A DNA stretch of 64,000 nt. Origin: Paeniglutamicibacter psychrophenolicus (GTDB lineage Bacteria > Actinomycetota > Actinomycetes > Actinomycetales > Micrococcaceae). The notes under the pieces are model-generated. The model was not told the DNA's origin and did no database searches. It saw only the letters and a program-made list of their open reading frames with translations. Within the stretch, counting starts at the first letter, position 1; each line of letters opens with the position of its first letter. Location of the stretch: the NCBI RefSeq assembly GCF_030812255.1, contig NZ_JAUSSH010000005.1:186001-250000 (forward strand). The letters run 5' to 3'. Shown piece by piece: positions 15,187-25,143 of the stretch. Position numbers and translations under genes: made by a program.

Positions 15187-16101
15187 ATGAGCTTCAACGA
15201 CGACGCGAAACTTGACTCCGGACGCATCAGGGACTCGCGCGGCCGCGGCCGCGGAGGGAAGATCGCCGCCGGAGGCGGCGGGATCATCGTGGTGCTGATC
15301 GCCGCGCTGCTCGGCATCAACCCCGACATGCTCGCCCAACTCGGCATCGGCACCGAGCAGGGAACCACGCAGGGAACCACGCAGGACGGGCCCTCGGCCC
15401 TCGAAGGCTGCAAGACCGGGGCCGACGCCAACGCGCGCACCGACTGCCGGATCCTGGCCACCACCCAGTCGCTGGACAGCTTCTGGCTCGACTACCTCCC
15501 GCAATACAACGTGGCGGTGGAACGGCCGGGCGTGCGGCTCTTTGACGGGCAGGTGGACACCGCCTGCGGAACGGCAAGCAGCGCCGTGGGACCGTTCTAC
15601 TGCCCCGGGGACCGCGTCGCCTACTTCGACACCGGGTTCTTCGCCGAACTGAGCACCAACTACGGCGCCGACGGCGGGCCGCTGGCCGAGGAATACGTGG
15701 TGGCCCACGAGTACGGGCACCACATCCAAAACACGATCGGCACCCTCGCCGCCTCGCAGCAGGGCGGCACCGGGGCCACCTCCGGCTCGGTGCGCGTGGA
15801 ACTGCAGGCCGACTGCTTCGCCGGAATGTGGGCGGCCCACGCCGCCACCACGAAGGATGCCGAGGGCAACACCTTCATGCAGCCGATCCGCAGGGCCGAC
15901 CTGCAGTCCGCGCTGTCGGCGGCCTCGGCGGTGGGTGACGACCGCATCCAGGAAGCAGCCTCCGGGCGCGTGAACCCCCAGGTCTGGACCCATGGCTCCT
16001 CGGCCCAGCGCCAGGCCTGGTTCCTGCAGGGCTACGCCACCGGGGACATCAACCAGTGCGACACCCTCTCGGCGCGCAACCTGGACAAGCCCGGCGCGTA
16101 G
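15187..16101 (+). CDS. neutral zinc metallopeptidase (YpfJ-like)
   Basis: A 304-residue single-pass membrane protein of the zinc peptidase PF04228 family. A Gly/Arg-rich cytoplasmic N-terminus precedes one helix (GGIIVVLIAALLGI, residues 31-44). A short QGTT repeat linker leads to the exported peptidase domain, with HEYGHH (His174, Glu175, His178) and the distal ELQADCFAGMWA motif supplying the remaining ligand. Conserved cysteines (AC..C) suggest a disulfide. The physiological substrate is unknown. A GC-rich hairpin separates it from the convergent suf operon. Confidence 0.92.
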   Translation: MSFNDDAKLDSGRIRDSRGRGRGGKIAAGGGGIIVVLIAALLGINPDMLAQLGIGTEQGTTQGTTQDGPSALEGCKTGADANARTDCRILATTQSLDSFWLDYLPQYNVAVERPGVRLFDGQVDTACGTASSAVGPFYCPGDRVAYFDTGFFAELSTNYGADGGPLAEEYVVAHEYGHHIQNTIGTLAASQQGGTGATSGSVRVELQADCFAGMWAAHAATTKDAEGNTFMQPIRRADLQSALSAASAVGDDRIQEAASGRVNPQVWTHGSSAQRQAWFLQGYATGDINQCDTLSARNLDKPGA

Positions 16102-16130
16102 GCTCCCCCGGCGGGGCAGCACCCGGAAAA

Positions 16131-16176
16131 CACGCGAGGTGCGCTTCGCCCGGAAAGGGGAAACGCACCTCGCGTG
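16131..16176. terminator. hairpin between convergent ypfJ-like gene and sufT
   Basis: A perfect 13-bp GC-rich stem (16131-16143 with 16164-16176) with a 20-base loop. AAAA precedes it on the plus strand, giving a short T-run on the minus strand. Position and shape suit a bidirectional terminator. Confidence 0.65.
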
Positions 16177-16193
16177 GTGTTCGTCCGTGCGGA

Positions 16194-16538
16194 CTAGATG
16201 TTGAAGCCCAGGGCCCGCATCTGGTCGCGTCCGTCGTCGGTGATCCGCTCGGGACCCCATGGCGGCATCCAGACCCAGTTCAGGCGGTAGGAATCAACGA
16301 CCGATTCCAGTGCCTGGCCGACCTGCTCCTCGATGACGTCGGTCAACGGGCAGGCAGCGGTGGTCAGGGTCATGTCGATGAGCAGTGCGCCATCATCGGC
16401 GTACTTCAGCCCGTAGAGCAGGCCCAAGTCGACGATGTTGACACCGAGCTCGGGGTCGATCACGTCCTTGAGCGCCTCTTCGACGTCCTCCAGTGCAGTC
16501 TCGGCGGACCCGCTGGTCGTCTCGTTGGATACGCTCAT
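16194..16538 (-). CDS. sufT: SufT/MIP18-type iron-sulfur assembly factor
   Basis: A 114-residue MIP18/DUF59 protein. The motif DVIDPELGVNIVDLGLLYGL and the later LTTAACPLTD (conserved Cys) are diagnostic. Members help load Fe-S clusters onto target proteins. It closes the suf operon 2 bp after sufC. Genes for the cysteine desulfurase SufS and the scaffold SufU, which often stand between sufC and sufT in actinobacteria, are absent here. Confidence 0.93.
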   Translation of the reverse strand: MSVSNETTSGSAETALEDVEEALKDVIDPELGVNIVDLGLLYGLKYADDGALLIDMTLTTAACPLTDVIEEQVGQALESVVDSYRLNWVWMPPWGPERITDDGRDQMRALGFNI

Positions 16539-16540
16539 GA

Positions 16541-17299
<759 letters not shown>

Positions 17300-17377
17300 G
17301 CCTTGAGTCCGTTCTCTTTCCGTGAAGTCGATGTGAATCGACGAAGTTTTAGGTGTTGGTGGGGGGGAATACCTGGA

Positions 17378-18655
17378 TTAGTTGTCCGTGGCGGCGAGCT
17401 CGCGCTCGATCGTCTCGGCCAGGCGTTCCTCGATCTCCGGAACCCGGATCTGCTGCACGATTTCGTTCAGGAAGCCACGCACCACCAGGCGGCGTGCGGT
17501 CTTCTCGTCGATTCCGCGGCTCATCAGGTAGAAGAGGTGCTCGTCGTCGAAGCGTCCGGTGGTCGAGGCGTGTCCGGCACCGTCAATCAGGCCGGTCTCG
17601 ATTTCCAGGTTCGGCACCGAGTCGGCGCGTGCGCCTTCGGTGAGCACCAGGTTGCGGTTCGCCTCGTAGGAGTTGGTCCCCTTGGCTTCCTTGCGGATCA
17701 GCACGTCGCCGACCCACACTGTGTGCGCGTCCTTGCCCTGCAGGGCACCCTTGTACAACACGTTGGACTTGCAGTTCTCGGTCGCGTGGTCCACGAACAG
17801 GCGGTGTTCCAGGTGCTGTCCGGCATCCGCGAAGTAGAGTCCGAAGAGCTCCACCTCTCCGCCTTCGCCCTCGAAATGCGCCGACGGGGTCATGCGCACC
17901 AAGTTGCCGCCGTAGGTGACGGCGATGTGCTTCAGGTGCGCGTCCTTGCCGACCTTGGCCAGGTGGGAGGATGCGTGGATGGCATCCTCGGCCCAGGCCT
18001 GCAGCGAGATCACGGTCAGCTTGGCGCCTTGGCGGATATCGAATTCGATGTTCTGAGCCAGTACCGCGGACCCGACGTGGTCAATGACCACCACGGACTC
18101 GGAGTTGGCTTCGGCGATGACCACCATGTGGCTGGCCGCGGCATCGAGCGAGGTTCCGGTGTAGGTCAAGGTGACCTGTTCGCCGGTGGAGTTCGCCGGG
18201 ATCGTGACGATCTTCGCTTCGGCTGCGTGCTTCCAGGCGTTGGCCGAGATGCGGTCCTCCGGGATGCCGGCCGAACCGACGCGCGCGTCGGTCATGGCAA
18301 CGGTTTCCAGCGTGGAGACGTTGGCGCCTTCGACGGTCAACGCGGGGGCAACCCCGGTCAGCTCGTTCTTGTGCAGGCCGCCCATGCGCTTGAGCGGCGT
18401 GAAGCGGAAGTCCTCTTCACGACCGGTCAGCACCGGGAAGTCCTCGACGTTGTAGCTGGTCTTGCGACCGGCACGCGAGGAATCGGGGATTCCCGCACCG
18501 CCGCCGTGGCTGTGCGCCTTGGAGGCGTCACCGCCGATCGGGGATGCTGCTGCGTTCAACGGCGAAAGGTTTTCGCCCTCTTCGGTGAAACCGGCAATGC
18601 TCGGCGCACCGATGCGGGCCTTTTCGCCCGTTAAGTGAGTTGCGGTATCAGTCAT
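17378..18655 (-). CDS. sufD: Fe-S cluster assembly protein SufD
   Basis: A 425-residue SufBD-fold beta-helix protein. The core run HLKHIAVTYGGNLVRMTPSAH and the C-terminal signature [20 protein letters not shown] match SufD/SufB proteins. It pairs with SufB on SufC dimers. The N-terminal region (to about residue 120) is less conserved. It starts 2 bp after the sufB stop, in the order sufR-B-D-C-T. Confidence 0.95.
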   Translation of the reverse strand: MTDTATHLTGEKARIGAPSIAGFTEEGENLSPLNAAASPIGGDASKAHSHGGGAGIPDSSRAGRKTSYNVEDFPVLTGREEDFRFTPLKRMGGLHKNELTGVAPALTVEGANVSTLETVAMTDARVGSAGIPEDRISANAWKHAAEAKIVTIPANSTGEQVTLTYTGTSLDAAASHMVVIAEANSESVVVIDHVGSAVLAQNIEFDIRQGAKLTVISLQAWAEDAIHASSHLAKVGKDAHLKHIAVTYGGNLVRMTPSAHFEGEGGEVELFGLYFADAGQHLEHRLFVDHATENCKSNVLYKGALQGKDAHTVWVGDVLIRKEAKGTNSYEANRNLVLTEGARADSVPNLEIETGLIDGAGHASTTGRFDDEHLFYLMSRGIDEKTARRLVVRGFLNEIVQQIRVPEIEERLAETIERELAATDN

Positions 18656-18657
18656 GA

Positions 18658-20118
18658 TTAACCGACGGATCCTTCCATCTGCAGTTCAATGAGGCGGTTC
18701 AGTTCCATGGCGTACTCCATCGGAAGCTCGCGGGCGATCGGCTCGACGAAGCCGCGCACGATCATGCCCATGGCTTCCTCTTCGGTCATGCCGCGGCTCA
18801 TCAGGTAGAAGAGCTGCTCCTCGGACACGCGTGAGACGGTTGCCTCGTGGCCCATGGTCACGTCGTCCTCGCGGACGTCGATGTACGGGTAGGTGTCGGA
18901 TCGCGAGATCTGGTCAACCAGCAGCGCGTCGCACTCGACCGAGTTGCGTGCACCCTTGGCGCCCTCGCGGACCTGGACCAGGCCGCGGTAGGCGGCGCGG
19001 CCGCCGTTGCGGGCCACCGACTTCGAGACGATCTTCGAGGAGGTGTTCGGGGCGATGTGGACCATCTTGGACCCGGTGTCCTGGTGCTGTCCGGCACCGG
19101 CGAAGGCGATCGACAGGGTCTCGCCCTTGGCGTGCTCGCCGACCAGGTAGACGGCCGGGTACTTCATGGTGACCTTGGAGCCGATGTTGCCGTCGACCCA
19201 TTCCATGGTCGCGCCCTCTTCACAGACGGCGCGCTTGGTGACCAGGTTGTACACGTTGTTCGACCAGTTCTGGATCGTGGTGTAACGGACGCGGGCGCCC
19301 TTCTTCACGATGATTTCCACAACTGCCGAGTGCAGCGAATCCGAGGTGTAAATCGGGGCGGTGCAGCCCTCGATGTAGTGAACGTAGGAGTCCTCATCGG
19401 CAATGATCAGGGTGCGCTCGAACTGACCCATGTTTTCCGTATTAATACGGAAGTATGCCTGCAGCGGGATGTCCACGTGGACGCCCTTGGGAACGTAGAC
19501 GAAGGAGCCGCCGGACCAGGTCGCGGTGTTCAGCGAGGCAAACTTGTTGTCGCCCACCGGGATGATCGTGCCGAAGTACTCCTTGAAGATGTCTTCGTGC
19601 TCGCGCAGCGCGGTGTCGGTATCTAGGAAGATGACACCCTGCTTTTCCAGATCCTCGCGGAGCTGGTGGTAGACAACCTCGGACTCGTACTGGGCGGCGA
19701 CACCGGAAACCAGGCGCTGCTTTTCTGCCTCGGGGATGCCGAGCTTGTCGTACGTGTTCTTGATGTCGTCGGGCAGGTCATCCCAACTGGTTGCCTGCTT
19801 CTCGGTGGAACGCACGAAGTACTTGATGTTGTCGAAGTCGATGCCCGAGAGGTCTGCACCCCAGGTGGGCATGGGCTTGCGATCGAAGTACTTCAGGCCC
19901 TTGAGGCGCATGTCCAACATCCACTGGGGCTCACTCTTGAGCTCCGAGATGTTGCGGACAACGTCCTCGTTGATGCCGCGGCGTGCATTGGCACCCGCGT
20001 CGTTCTTGTCACTCCATCCGTATTCGTAATTACCAATTCCATGGAGTTCTGGGTTCTTCTCCAGGATCTCGGTAATCACGCCGGCGTCAGTGGACTCCTG
20101 TGCAATCTGATCCGTCAT
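18658..20118 (-). CDS. sufB: Fe-S cluster assembly protein SufB
   Basis: A 486-residue scaffold protein of the SUF system, on which the nascent cluster forms. Signatures include [50 protein letters not shown] and the late SVECDALL, which carries the conserved functional cysteine, followed by [18 protein letters not shown]. The ATG overlaps the stop of sufR by 4 bp. Length is normal for actinobacterial SufB. Confidence 0.97.
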   Translation of the reverse strand: MTDQIAQESTDAGVITEILEKNPELHGIGNYEYGWSDKNDAGANARRGINEDVVRNISELKSEPQWMLDMRLKGLKYFDRKPMPTWGADLSGIDFDNIKYFVRSTEKQATSWDDLPDDIKNTYDKLGIPEAEKQRLVSGVAAQYESEVVYHQLREDLEKQGVIFLDTDTALREHEDIFKEYFGTIIPVGDNKFASLNTATWSGGSFVYVPKGVHVDIPLQAYFRINTENMGQFERTLIIADEDSYVHYIEGCTAPIYTSDSLHSAVVEIIVKKGARVRYTTIQNWSNNVYNLVTKRAVCEEGATMEWVDGNIGSKVTMKYPAVYLVGEHAKGETLSIAFAGAGQHQDTGSKMVHIAPNTSSKIVSKSVARNGGRAAYRGLVQVREGAKGARNSVECDALLVDQISRSDTYPYIDVREDDVTMGHEATVSRVSEEQLFYLMSRGMTEEEAMGMIVRGFVEPIARELPMEYAMELNRLIELQMEGSVG

Positions 20119-20903
20119 CGCGGCCTCTCCTGCTTCGTGATCTTGATTCGAGTTCTCTTCTCAGCTCGCTGAGGAGTTTGGTTGCGACCCACGGGTATGT
20201 GGGTCGTACACACATGCCCGCCGCTGGCAAGTGTCGAGAGCCTTCGCACATCGACACCCAGCAGGCGGGAAAAGGTCTGGGTTTCCATCTCGCAAAAGAC
20301 GGGGAATTCCCGGGCCAATTCTTGGATGGGGCAGTGCCCCTGGCACAGCTGGACGCTGAGCATGGTCGCGGTCGGCGAATCTGCGCCGACCTTGCGGGTG
20401 GAGGCAACGAAGCCGTCCGCGCTGAGCGCTTCGCTCAACACCTCGGCGCGCTCCTCGAGTCCGTCGATGCCGGCCATGATGGGACGGTAGCGCCGTTCCA
20501 TCTCGCCGAAGCGGCGGGCGGCAAAGGCCTTGACCGCATCGGGGCCGGCGGCACGACCGAGTTCGGTCAGCGCCTCGGTGGCGATGTCAAGATAGTCGTT
20601 GCCCATCCTGGTTTGGCCGCGGTGCGAAAGCACATAGCGGCGTGACGGCCGACCGGCGCCGGTGCGCTGGTTGGCCACGAGCTTGACCTCGACGAGCCCT
20701 TGCTTGGAGAGCGCATCAAGGTGGCGACGAACGGCTGCAGGGGTAAAGCCCAAGCGCTCGCCCAATTCGGCGGCGCTGACCGGGCCATCCTCCAAAACGG
20801 AATACAGGACTCGGTCGCGGGTGCGTTCTTCGGCTTCCCCTGTCGCGGGAACGATGCGTGCCGGGGCGTCGCCGGCCGGCACGTCGGTTTTCGATGAATA
20901 CAC
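20115..20903 (-). CDS. sufR: SufR, Fe-S-sensing repressor of the suf operon
   Basis: A 262-residue regulator. The N-terminal winged helix-turn-helix ([30 protein letters not shown]) and wing ([13 protein letters not shown]) are followed by an effector domain. Its cysteines CQGHC, VFCE and HVCTTH are suited to an Fe-S cluster. It heads the operon and probably represses it when clusters are sufficient. Start GTG 20903 was chosen because frame upstream of it has no family features and would run into the divergent ABC gene. A dyad lies 35 bp upstream. Confidence 0.9.
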   Translation of the reverse strand: MYSSKTDVPAGDAPARIVPATGEAEERTRDRVLYSVLEDGPVSAAELGERLGFTPAAVRRHLDALSKQGLVEVKLVANQRTGAGRPSRRYVLSHRGQTRMGNDYLDIATEALTELGRAAGPDAVKAFAARRFGEMERRYRPIMAGIDGLEERAEVLSEALSADGFVASTRKVGADSPTATMLSVQLCQGHCPIQELAREFPVFCEMETQTFSRLLGVDVRRLSTLASGGHVCTTHIPVGRNQTPQRAEKRTRIKITKQERPR

Positions 20904-20937
20904 AACACAAGCATGCTCTAATCCAGTGCATCCGTCT

Positions 20938-20955
20938 AGTAAGGCACTGCTTACT
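20938..20955. promoter_or_regulatory. candidate SufR operator
   Basis: AGTAAG-GCACTG-CTTACT, a perfect dyad with 6-bp arms and a 6-bp spacer, lies 35 bp before the sufR start, where an autoregulatory operator would be expected. Binding is inferred from position only. Confidence 0.5.
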
Positions 20956-21041
20956 TCGTCGCAGGTGGAACCCGGCCGAAGAAAAGTTAGCCGACAAAGA
21001 GACCGGGGCCACACCCTGGCCCCAGTGTCTTCTACCTGACA

Positions 21042-21047
21042 TAGAAT
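21042..21047 (+). promoter_or_regulatory. -10 element implying a leaderless ABC ATPase transcript
   Basis: TAGAAT ends 6 bp before the GTG start at 21054, and no Shine-Dalgarno sequence is present. The transcription start would then fall on or next to the start codon. No good -35 is visible at 16-18 bp. Leaderless mRNAs are common in actinobacteria. Confidence 0.45.
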
Positions 21048-21053
21048 AACCGG

Positions 21054-22010
21054 GTGTCCAATGTGTCTACAAGTCTCGTGATTGAGGACTTGCTCAAAGA
21101 TTTCGGTCCCGTCCCCGCCCTGGATGGCCGCATGATGCGGGTGCTCCACGGCATCAGCCTCAAGGCCGACGCGGGCAGCGTGACCACCATCCTGGGATCC
21201 AACGGCGCGGGGAAGTCAACGACCCTGGCGTGCGCCCAGGGCCTGCTGCGCCCCAACGGCGGCACCGTCCGACTGCTCGGCGAGGATCCCTACGGCGCCA
21301 GCCCCGCACTGCGTTCGCGCGTGGGGGTCATGCTGCAGGACGGCGGGTTGCCGCCCTCGCTGCGCCCGATCCCGCTGCTGCGCCATGTCGCCTCGTTCTA
21401 CCGGCGGCCCGCCGACCTCGACGCCCTCATCGAGCGCCTGGGCATCAACGAGTTCGCCACCACCTCCATCCGCCGGCTCTCCGGCGGCCAGAAGCAACGC
21501 GTGGCGCTGGCCTCCGCCCTGGCGGGAAACCCGGACGTGGTCTTCCTCGACGAACCCAGCGCCGGACTGGATCCGCAATCGCGCCAGGTCGTCTTCGAGC
21601 TGATCGGCGAACTGCGCGAGGCCGGCATGTGCATCGTGTTGACCACCCACCTCATGGAAGACGCGCAGAAGCTTTCCGACTACGTCTACATCATCGACGA
21701 CGGGCGCAACGTGGCCCAGGGAACGGTCTCCGAGCTCACGGCGCACGCCGCGCACGAAACCCCGGCCCAGGCCGTGACCTTCACCGCCCGGGCGGCCATG
21801 ATGCTGCCCGCGCTGCCGGAGCACCTCACCCTCGCCGAGGCCTCCCCCGGACACTACCGCCTCGATGGCGTCCGCTCCCCCGGGGATCTGGCCGAACTGA
21901 CCACGTGGTGGACCCGCGAGGGCGTCCTGCCCCACGCGCTGACCATGCAACCGCGCACGCTTGAAGACGTGTTCCTGGAAATTGCCGACAAGGGAAACAA
22001 TGCCAACTAG
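21054..22010 (+). CDS. ABC transporter ATP-binding protein
   Basis: A 318-residue exporter-type ABC ATPase. Walker A is GSNGAGKS (48-55), the signature LSGGQKQ (142-148), Walker B VFLDEPS (163-169), and the switch histidine lies in LTTHLMEDA. The C-terminal tail of about 90 residues resembles DrrA/CcmA-like subunits and ends RTLEDVFLEIADKG. It pairs with the membrane protein encoded by the overlapping next gene. Position beside ctaA is frequent in Micrococcaceae and suggests a link to heme or cytochrome assembly, but the substrate is unproven. GTG start, probably leaderless. Confidence 0.9.
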   Translation: MSNVSTSLVIEDLLKDFGPVPALDGRMMRVLHGISLKADAGSVTTILGSNGAGKSTTLACAQGLLRPNGGTVRLLGEDPYGASPALRSRVGVMLQDGGLPPSLRPIPLLRHVASFYRRPADLDALIERLGINEFATTSIRRLSGGQKQRVALASALAGNPDVVFLDEPSAGLDPQSRQVVFELIGELREAGMCIVLTTHLMEDAQKLSDYVYIIDDGRNVAQGTVSELTAHAAHETPAQAVTFTARAAMMLPALPEHLTLAEASPGHYRLDGVRSPGDLAELTTWWTREGVLPHALTMQPRTLEDVFLEIADKGNNAN

Positions 22011-22770
22011 TATGCAGGCCGCACCGGCCGCCAACGCGCAGGGAACACTGCGGCGCATCCTGCTGCAGGGGCGCTACGAGACCCTGGGCATGATCAGCAA
22101 CGGCGAACAGCTCGTCGTTGCCGTGGTGCTGCCGCTGATGGCCCTCCTCGGCCTGGTCTTCACCGACCTGCTCAAGGATGTCGCCGCCAACCCCATCGAC
22201 GCCGCCGCCCCCGGCGTGCTGGCCCTGTGCGTGGTGTCCACCGCGTTCACCGGGCAGGGCATCGCCACCGGCTTCGACCGCCGCTACGGGGTGCTGCGCT
22301 TCCTCTCGACGACCCCGCTGGGCCGTGCCGGATTGATCTACGGCAAGGTCATGGCCGTGCTGGTGGTCCTTTTCCTCCAGGTCTTGGTCATCGGCGGCAC
22401 CGCGCTGCTGCTGGGGTGGCGGCCGGCGCCCGCCGGCATCGGCTGGGCCATCGCGCTGCTGGTTCTGGGTGCGGCGGCGTTCACGGCCCTCGGCCTGCTG
22501 GTCGCCGGGACCGTGCGCCCCGAGGCTACGCTGGCCATCACCAACCTGGCCTGGGTCCTGTTGGCCGCTGTCGGGGGCATCCTGTTCCCCAGCACCCGGG
22601 CCCCGGCATACCTGCAGCCGATTGTCGACCTGCTGCCCTCGGCCGCCCTGGGCGATTCCCTCAGGGCGGCCCTGATCACCGGAACCGGGTCGGTCTCCGG
22701 GATCCTCATCCTGCTGGCATGGACAATCATTGCCGGTTTCGCCGCAACCCGCTGGTTCAAGTGGAACTAG
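22000..22770 (+). CDS. ABC transporter permease (ABC-2 type)
   Basis: A 256-residue membrane protein with about six helices (VAVVLPLMALLGLVFTDLL; AVLVVLFLQVLVIGGTALLL; WAIALLVLGAAAFTALGLLV; and others), typical of ABC-2/DrrB-like permeases. ATG 22000 follows AGGG by 6 bases and overlaps the end of the ATPase gene by 11 bp, indicating coupled expression; an ATG at 22012 is an alternative. ctaA starts 19 bp downstream, so the three genes look like one operon. Confidence 0.88.
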   Translation: MPTSMQAAPAANAQGTLRRILLQGRYETLGMISNGEQLVVAVVLPLMALLGLVFTDLLKDVAANPIDAAAPGVLALCVVSTAFTGQGIATGFDRRYGVLRFLSTTPLGRAGLIYGKVMAVLVVLFLQVLVIGGTALLLGWRPAPAGIGWAIALLVLGAAAFTALGLLVAGTVRPEATLAITNLAWVLLAAVGGILFPSTRAPAYLQPIVDLLPSAALGDSLRAALITGTGSVSGILILLAWTIIAGFAATRWFKWN

Positions 22771-22789
22771 AATCCTGGAGCACAACACC

Positions 22790-23722
22790 ATGAGCACCAC
22801 CTCCCCCGCCACCAACAGTTGGACGGACAAGTTGCCCACCACCGTGAACAACACGGTGCACCGCCTGGCCATCGCCTCCCTAGCCTCCCAGATCGGCATC
22901 ATCGTCACCGGTGGCGCCGTCCGCCTGACCAAGTCGGGGCTGGGCTGCTCGCAGTGGCCCAACTGCGTGCCCGGGTCGATGACCCCGGTTCCGGAGCAGG
23001 GCATCCACGGGCTGATCGAGTTCGGCAACCGCACCCTGACGTTCATCCTTGCCGCCATCGCGGTGGCCATGATCGTGTCGATCTGGCGCATGCGCTCCAC
23101 CCACAAGACCATCTACCGCCTGTCCATCGCACTGCTGGCGGTCATTCCCGCCCAGGCGGTCATCGGCGGCATCACCGTCTGGTCCAGGCTGAACCCGTGG
23201 GTCGTCTCGCTGCACTTCCTGGTCTCCGCGGCCCTGGTCATGGCGGCGGCGCTGCTGGTGAACCGCACCGGGGCGCTGCGCCGCGGGGCCACCTCGCTGG
23301 GCGAACCGGCCGGAGCCACCCAGCGCTTCCTGGCCTGGACCATCTTCACCACCTCCATCCTGGCCCTGGTGCTGGGCACGATCGTCACCGGCACCGGCCC
23401 GCACGCCGGCGACGCGGACGCCCCGCGCCACATGTTCGACCCGTACATCGTCACCCGCATCCACGTGGTCCCGGTCTACCTGCTGGTGATTGCCACGGTT
23501 GCCGCCCTGGTGCTGGCGCTGCGCCACGGCTCCGATGCGAAGCTGCGCACCCCGCTGTGGCTGATGGCCGGAGTGGTGGTGCTGCAGGGCGTCATCGGCT
23601 ACGTCCAGCACTTCACCGGCCTGCCGATCCTCCTGGTGCTGCTGCACATGCTCGGCGCCTCGCTGCTGGCCGCCGCGGCCGTCAACGTCTGGGACCGCAC
23701 CACCGCGAAGTTCCCGTTCTGA
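22790..23722 (+). CDS. ctaA: heme A synthase (COX15/CtaA)
   Basis: A 310-residue eight-helix membrane enzyme that oxidises heme O to heme A for aa3-type cytochrome oxidase. Key features are GGAVRLTKSGLGCSQWPNC (paired Cys53 and Cys59 in the first loop), HGLIEFGNR (His73, with Glu77), and later heme-ligand histidines in SLHFLVSAAL, RIHVVPVYLL and LLHMLGASLL. It probably ends the operon begun by the ABC genes. CtaB, which makes the heme O substrate, is encoded convergently 1.4 kb away. Confidence 0.95.
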   Translation: MSTTSPATNSWTDKLPTTVNNTVHRLAIASLASQIGIIVTGGAVRLTKSGLGCSQWPNCVPGSMTPVPEQGIHGLIEFGNRTLTFILAAIAVAMIVSIWRMRSTHKTIYRLSIALLAVIPAQAVIGGITVWSRLNPWVVSLHFLVSAALVMAAALLVNRTGALRRGATSLGEPAGATQRFLAWTIFTTSILALVLGTIVTGTGPHAGDADAPRHMFDPYIVTRIHVVPVYLLVIATVAALVLALRHGSDAKLRTPLWLMAGVVVLQGVIGYVQHFTGLPILLVLLHMLGASLLAAAAVNVWDRTTAKFPF

Positions 23723-23725
23723 CCT

Positions 23726-24501
23726 TTACCGAACACCGGCAACTTTGAGGGAGGCCCTGGCGCGCTGGAAGCGTGACAGGGCCTCTTTCAGTATCCGGTG
23801 GCCCTGCGCCTCGAATCGCGCATCGCCCACCGCGTGTCCCACTGCTGCATGGCCAGCCGGCACAGGTCGGTGGCGGCGGGGCGGAACGCGAAACGGCCGA
23901 AGTCGTTGACGCGCAGCTTGCCGTTCTCGCTGAGCCACTTCCGCGGATGCCAGTCCCCATGCGTGGGCACCACCGTGACCGGGTGCGCGCCATGCTCGGC
24001 AAGCCGGCGGCGGGCCGCCCGCTCGGTGGCCGCATCGACCAGGTGCCGCGCGTCGAGCCAATGCGGCGCACGCGCCGTGGCACCGGCCTCGTGGTCCTCG
24101 TCCCGGCGGCCCCCGGTGCCGTGCAGCAGCCGAAACGCGGCACCGGCCTGCTCGTGGATGTCCGGGGAGTACTCGGCCGCGGTGCCCTCGAACAACACCC
24201 CGGGCCGGTATTCCAGGACCATGATGCCCGCCTCCCGGCATCCCTGCAGCAGTTCCCCGGCCGGCCCGGCGGCGACCAGCCGGCCGGTGTGTCCACGGTG
24301 CGCGGTGGGCTCGCGTCCGATGTGGTGGTTCGCTCCCCCGGCGCCCTTGGCGATGACCTCGCGGTTTCCCGCTCGGACGTGCAGCACCTTGGTGTCGAGC
24401 TGGCCCCACGACAAATCCGCCAGCAGCACCGGGGCCCCAAGCCACACCCGGTCGAACCTCGCTTGCCGGACCGAAAGCTGTCCGTTGTCCCATGTCCGCA
24501 T
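23726..24501 (-). pseudogene. aminoglycoside phosphotransferase-like pseudogene
   Basis: From ATG 24501 an APH/choline-kinase-like product runs through LEYRPGV, HGDWHPRKWL and VNDFGRFAFRPAATDLCRLA. The frame then ends at 23788 in unrelated sequence (RRRATGY). A typical C-terminus (VGDARFEAQGHRILKEALSRF) is encoded in another frame overlapping that region and ends at 23726. Tracing the two suggests an internal deletion of several tens of codons plus a frameshift after LAMQQW. The catalytic-loop Asn of HGDxxxxN is Lys (AAG) here. The gene starts only 3 bp from the end of ctaA. Probably inactive. Confidence 0.75.
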
Positions 24502-25060
24502 GGTTCGAAAGACTACCCGCGGTGCCGCGGCCCCCGGTCGGTAAAGTTGCTTCGACGACACCGACCCGCATCCGCGCTCCGCGCCCCGGGGACGCCGCAG
24601 CGCTGGCCGAACTCCACCTGGAGATCTGGGCCGAAACCCATGCCGGGGTGCTCCCCGCTTCCGCCTGGGGCGAGGAAGCGCGCACCGGCAGGATCCGGAT
24701 GTGGGGGTCGATCTGCACGGCCCCGCGTCTCGGCGACCGCTGTGCGGTGGCCGAGCGGGACGGCCGGCTCGTCGGCCTGGCCGGTGCCGGGGCGAGCCAG
24801 GACACCCCGCCCCGCGGACCAGGGAATTGTGGTTCATCTGCCTGCTGGCTGCGGCACACGGCTCCGGGGCGGGCCAGTGGTTGCCCGATGCGGCGCTCGG
24901 GAAGGAGCCGGCGAGCCTGTGGGCGCTCGAGGCGAACGCGCGCGCCGCGGCCTTATGCTCCCGCAACGGATTCGGTCCCGACGGCACCCGGAGACCCGGT
25001 GGGTACGAGGGCGCGGCGACGTGATCCGCATGGTCCGCCGAGCGTTCCGGGCCTGCATGC
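24492..25060 (+). pseudogene. GNAT acetyltransferase pseudogene (two frameshifts)
   Basis: The first frame reads RIRAPRPGDAAALAELHLEI and continues to DGRLVGLAGAGASQD. The match then moves to another frame within a C-rich run near 24810-24820, continuing ELWFICLLAAAHGSGAGQ, EPASLWALEANARAA and SRNGFGPDGTRRP. At GYEGA (about 25010-25020) a second shift restores the expected end DVIRMVR. Each shift equals one missing base. The motif usually reading AFYSRNGF is also altered (AALCSRNGF). Start is unclear (ATG 24492 overlaps the divergent pseudogene; GTG 24522 is an alternative). Decayed, unless the shifts are sequencing errors. Confidence 0.8.
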
Positions 25061-25090
25061 GCTCCCCGGGGCAACCGGTCACCGACAACA

Positions 25091-25123
25091 AAGCGGCCCC
25101 CCGGATGAACCGGGGGGCCGCTT
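25091..25123 (-). terminator. terminator of ctaB
   Basis: A perfect 14-bp stem (25091-25104 with 25110-25123) with a 5-base loop, followed on the minus strand by TTTGTTGT. It stands 20 bp past the ctaB stop. Confidence 0.88.
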
Positions 25124-25143
25124 GCGAAGAGGATGTGGCGGGA

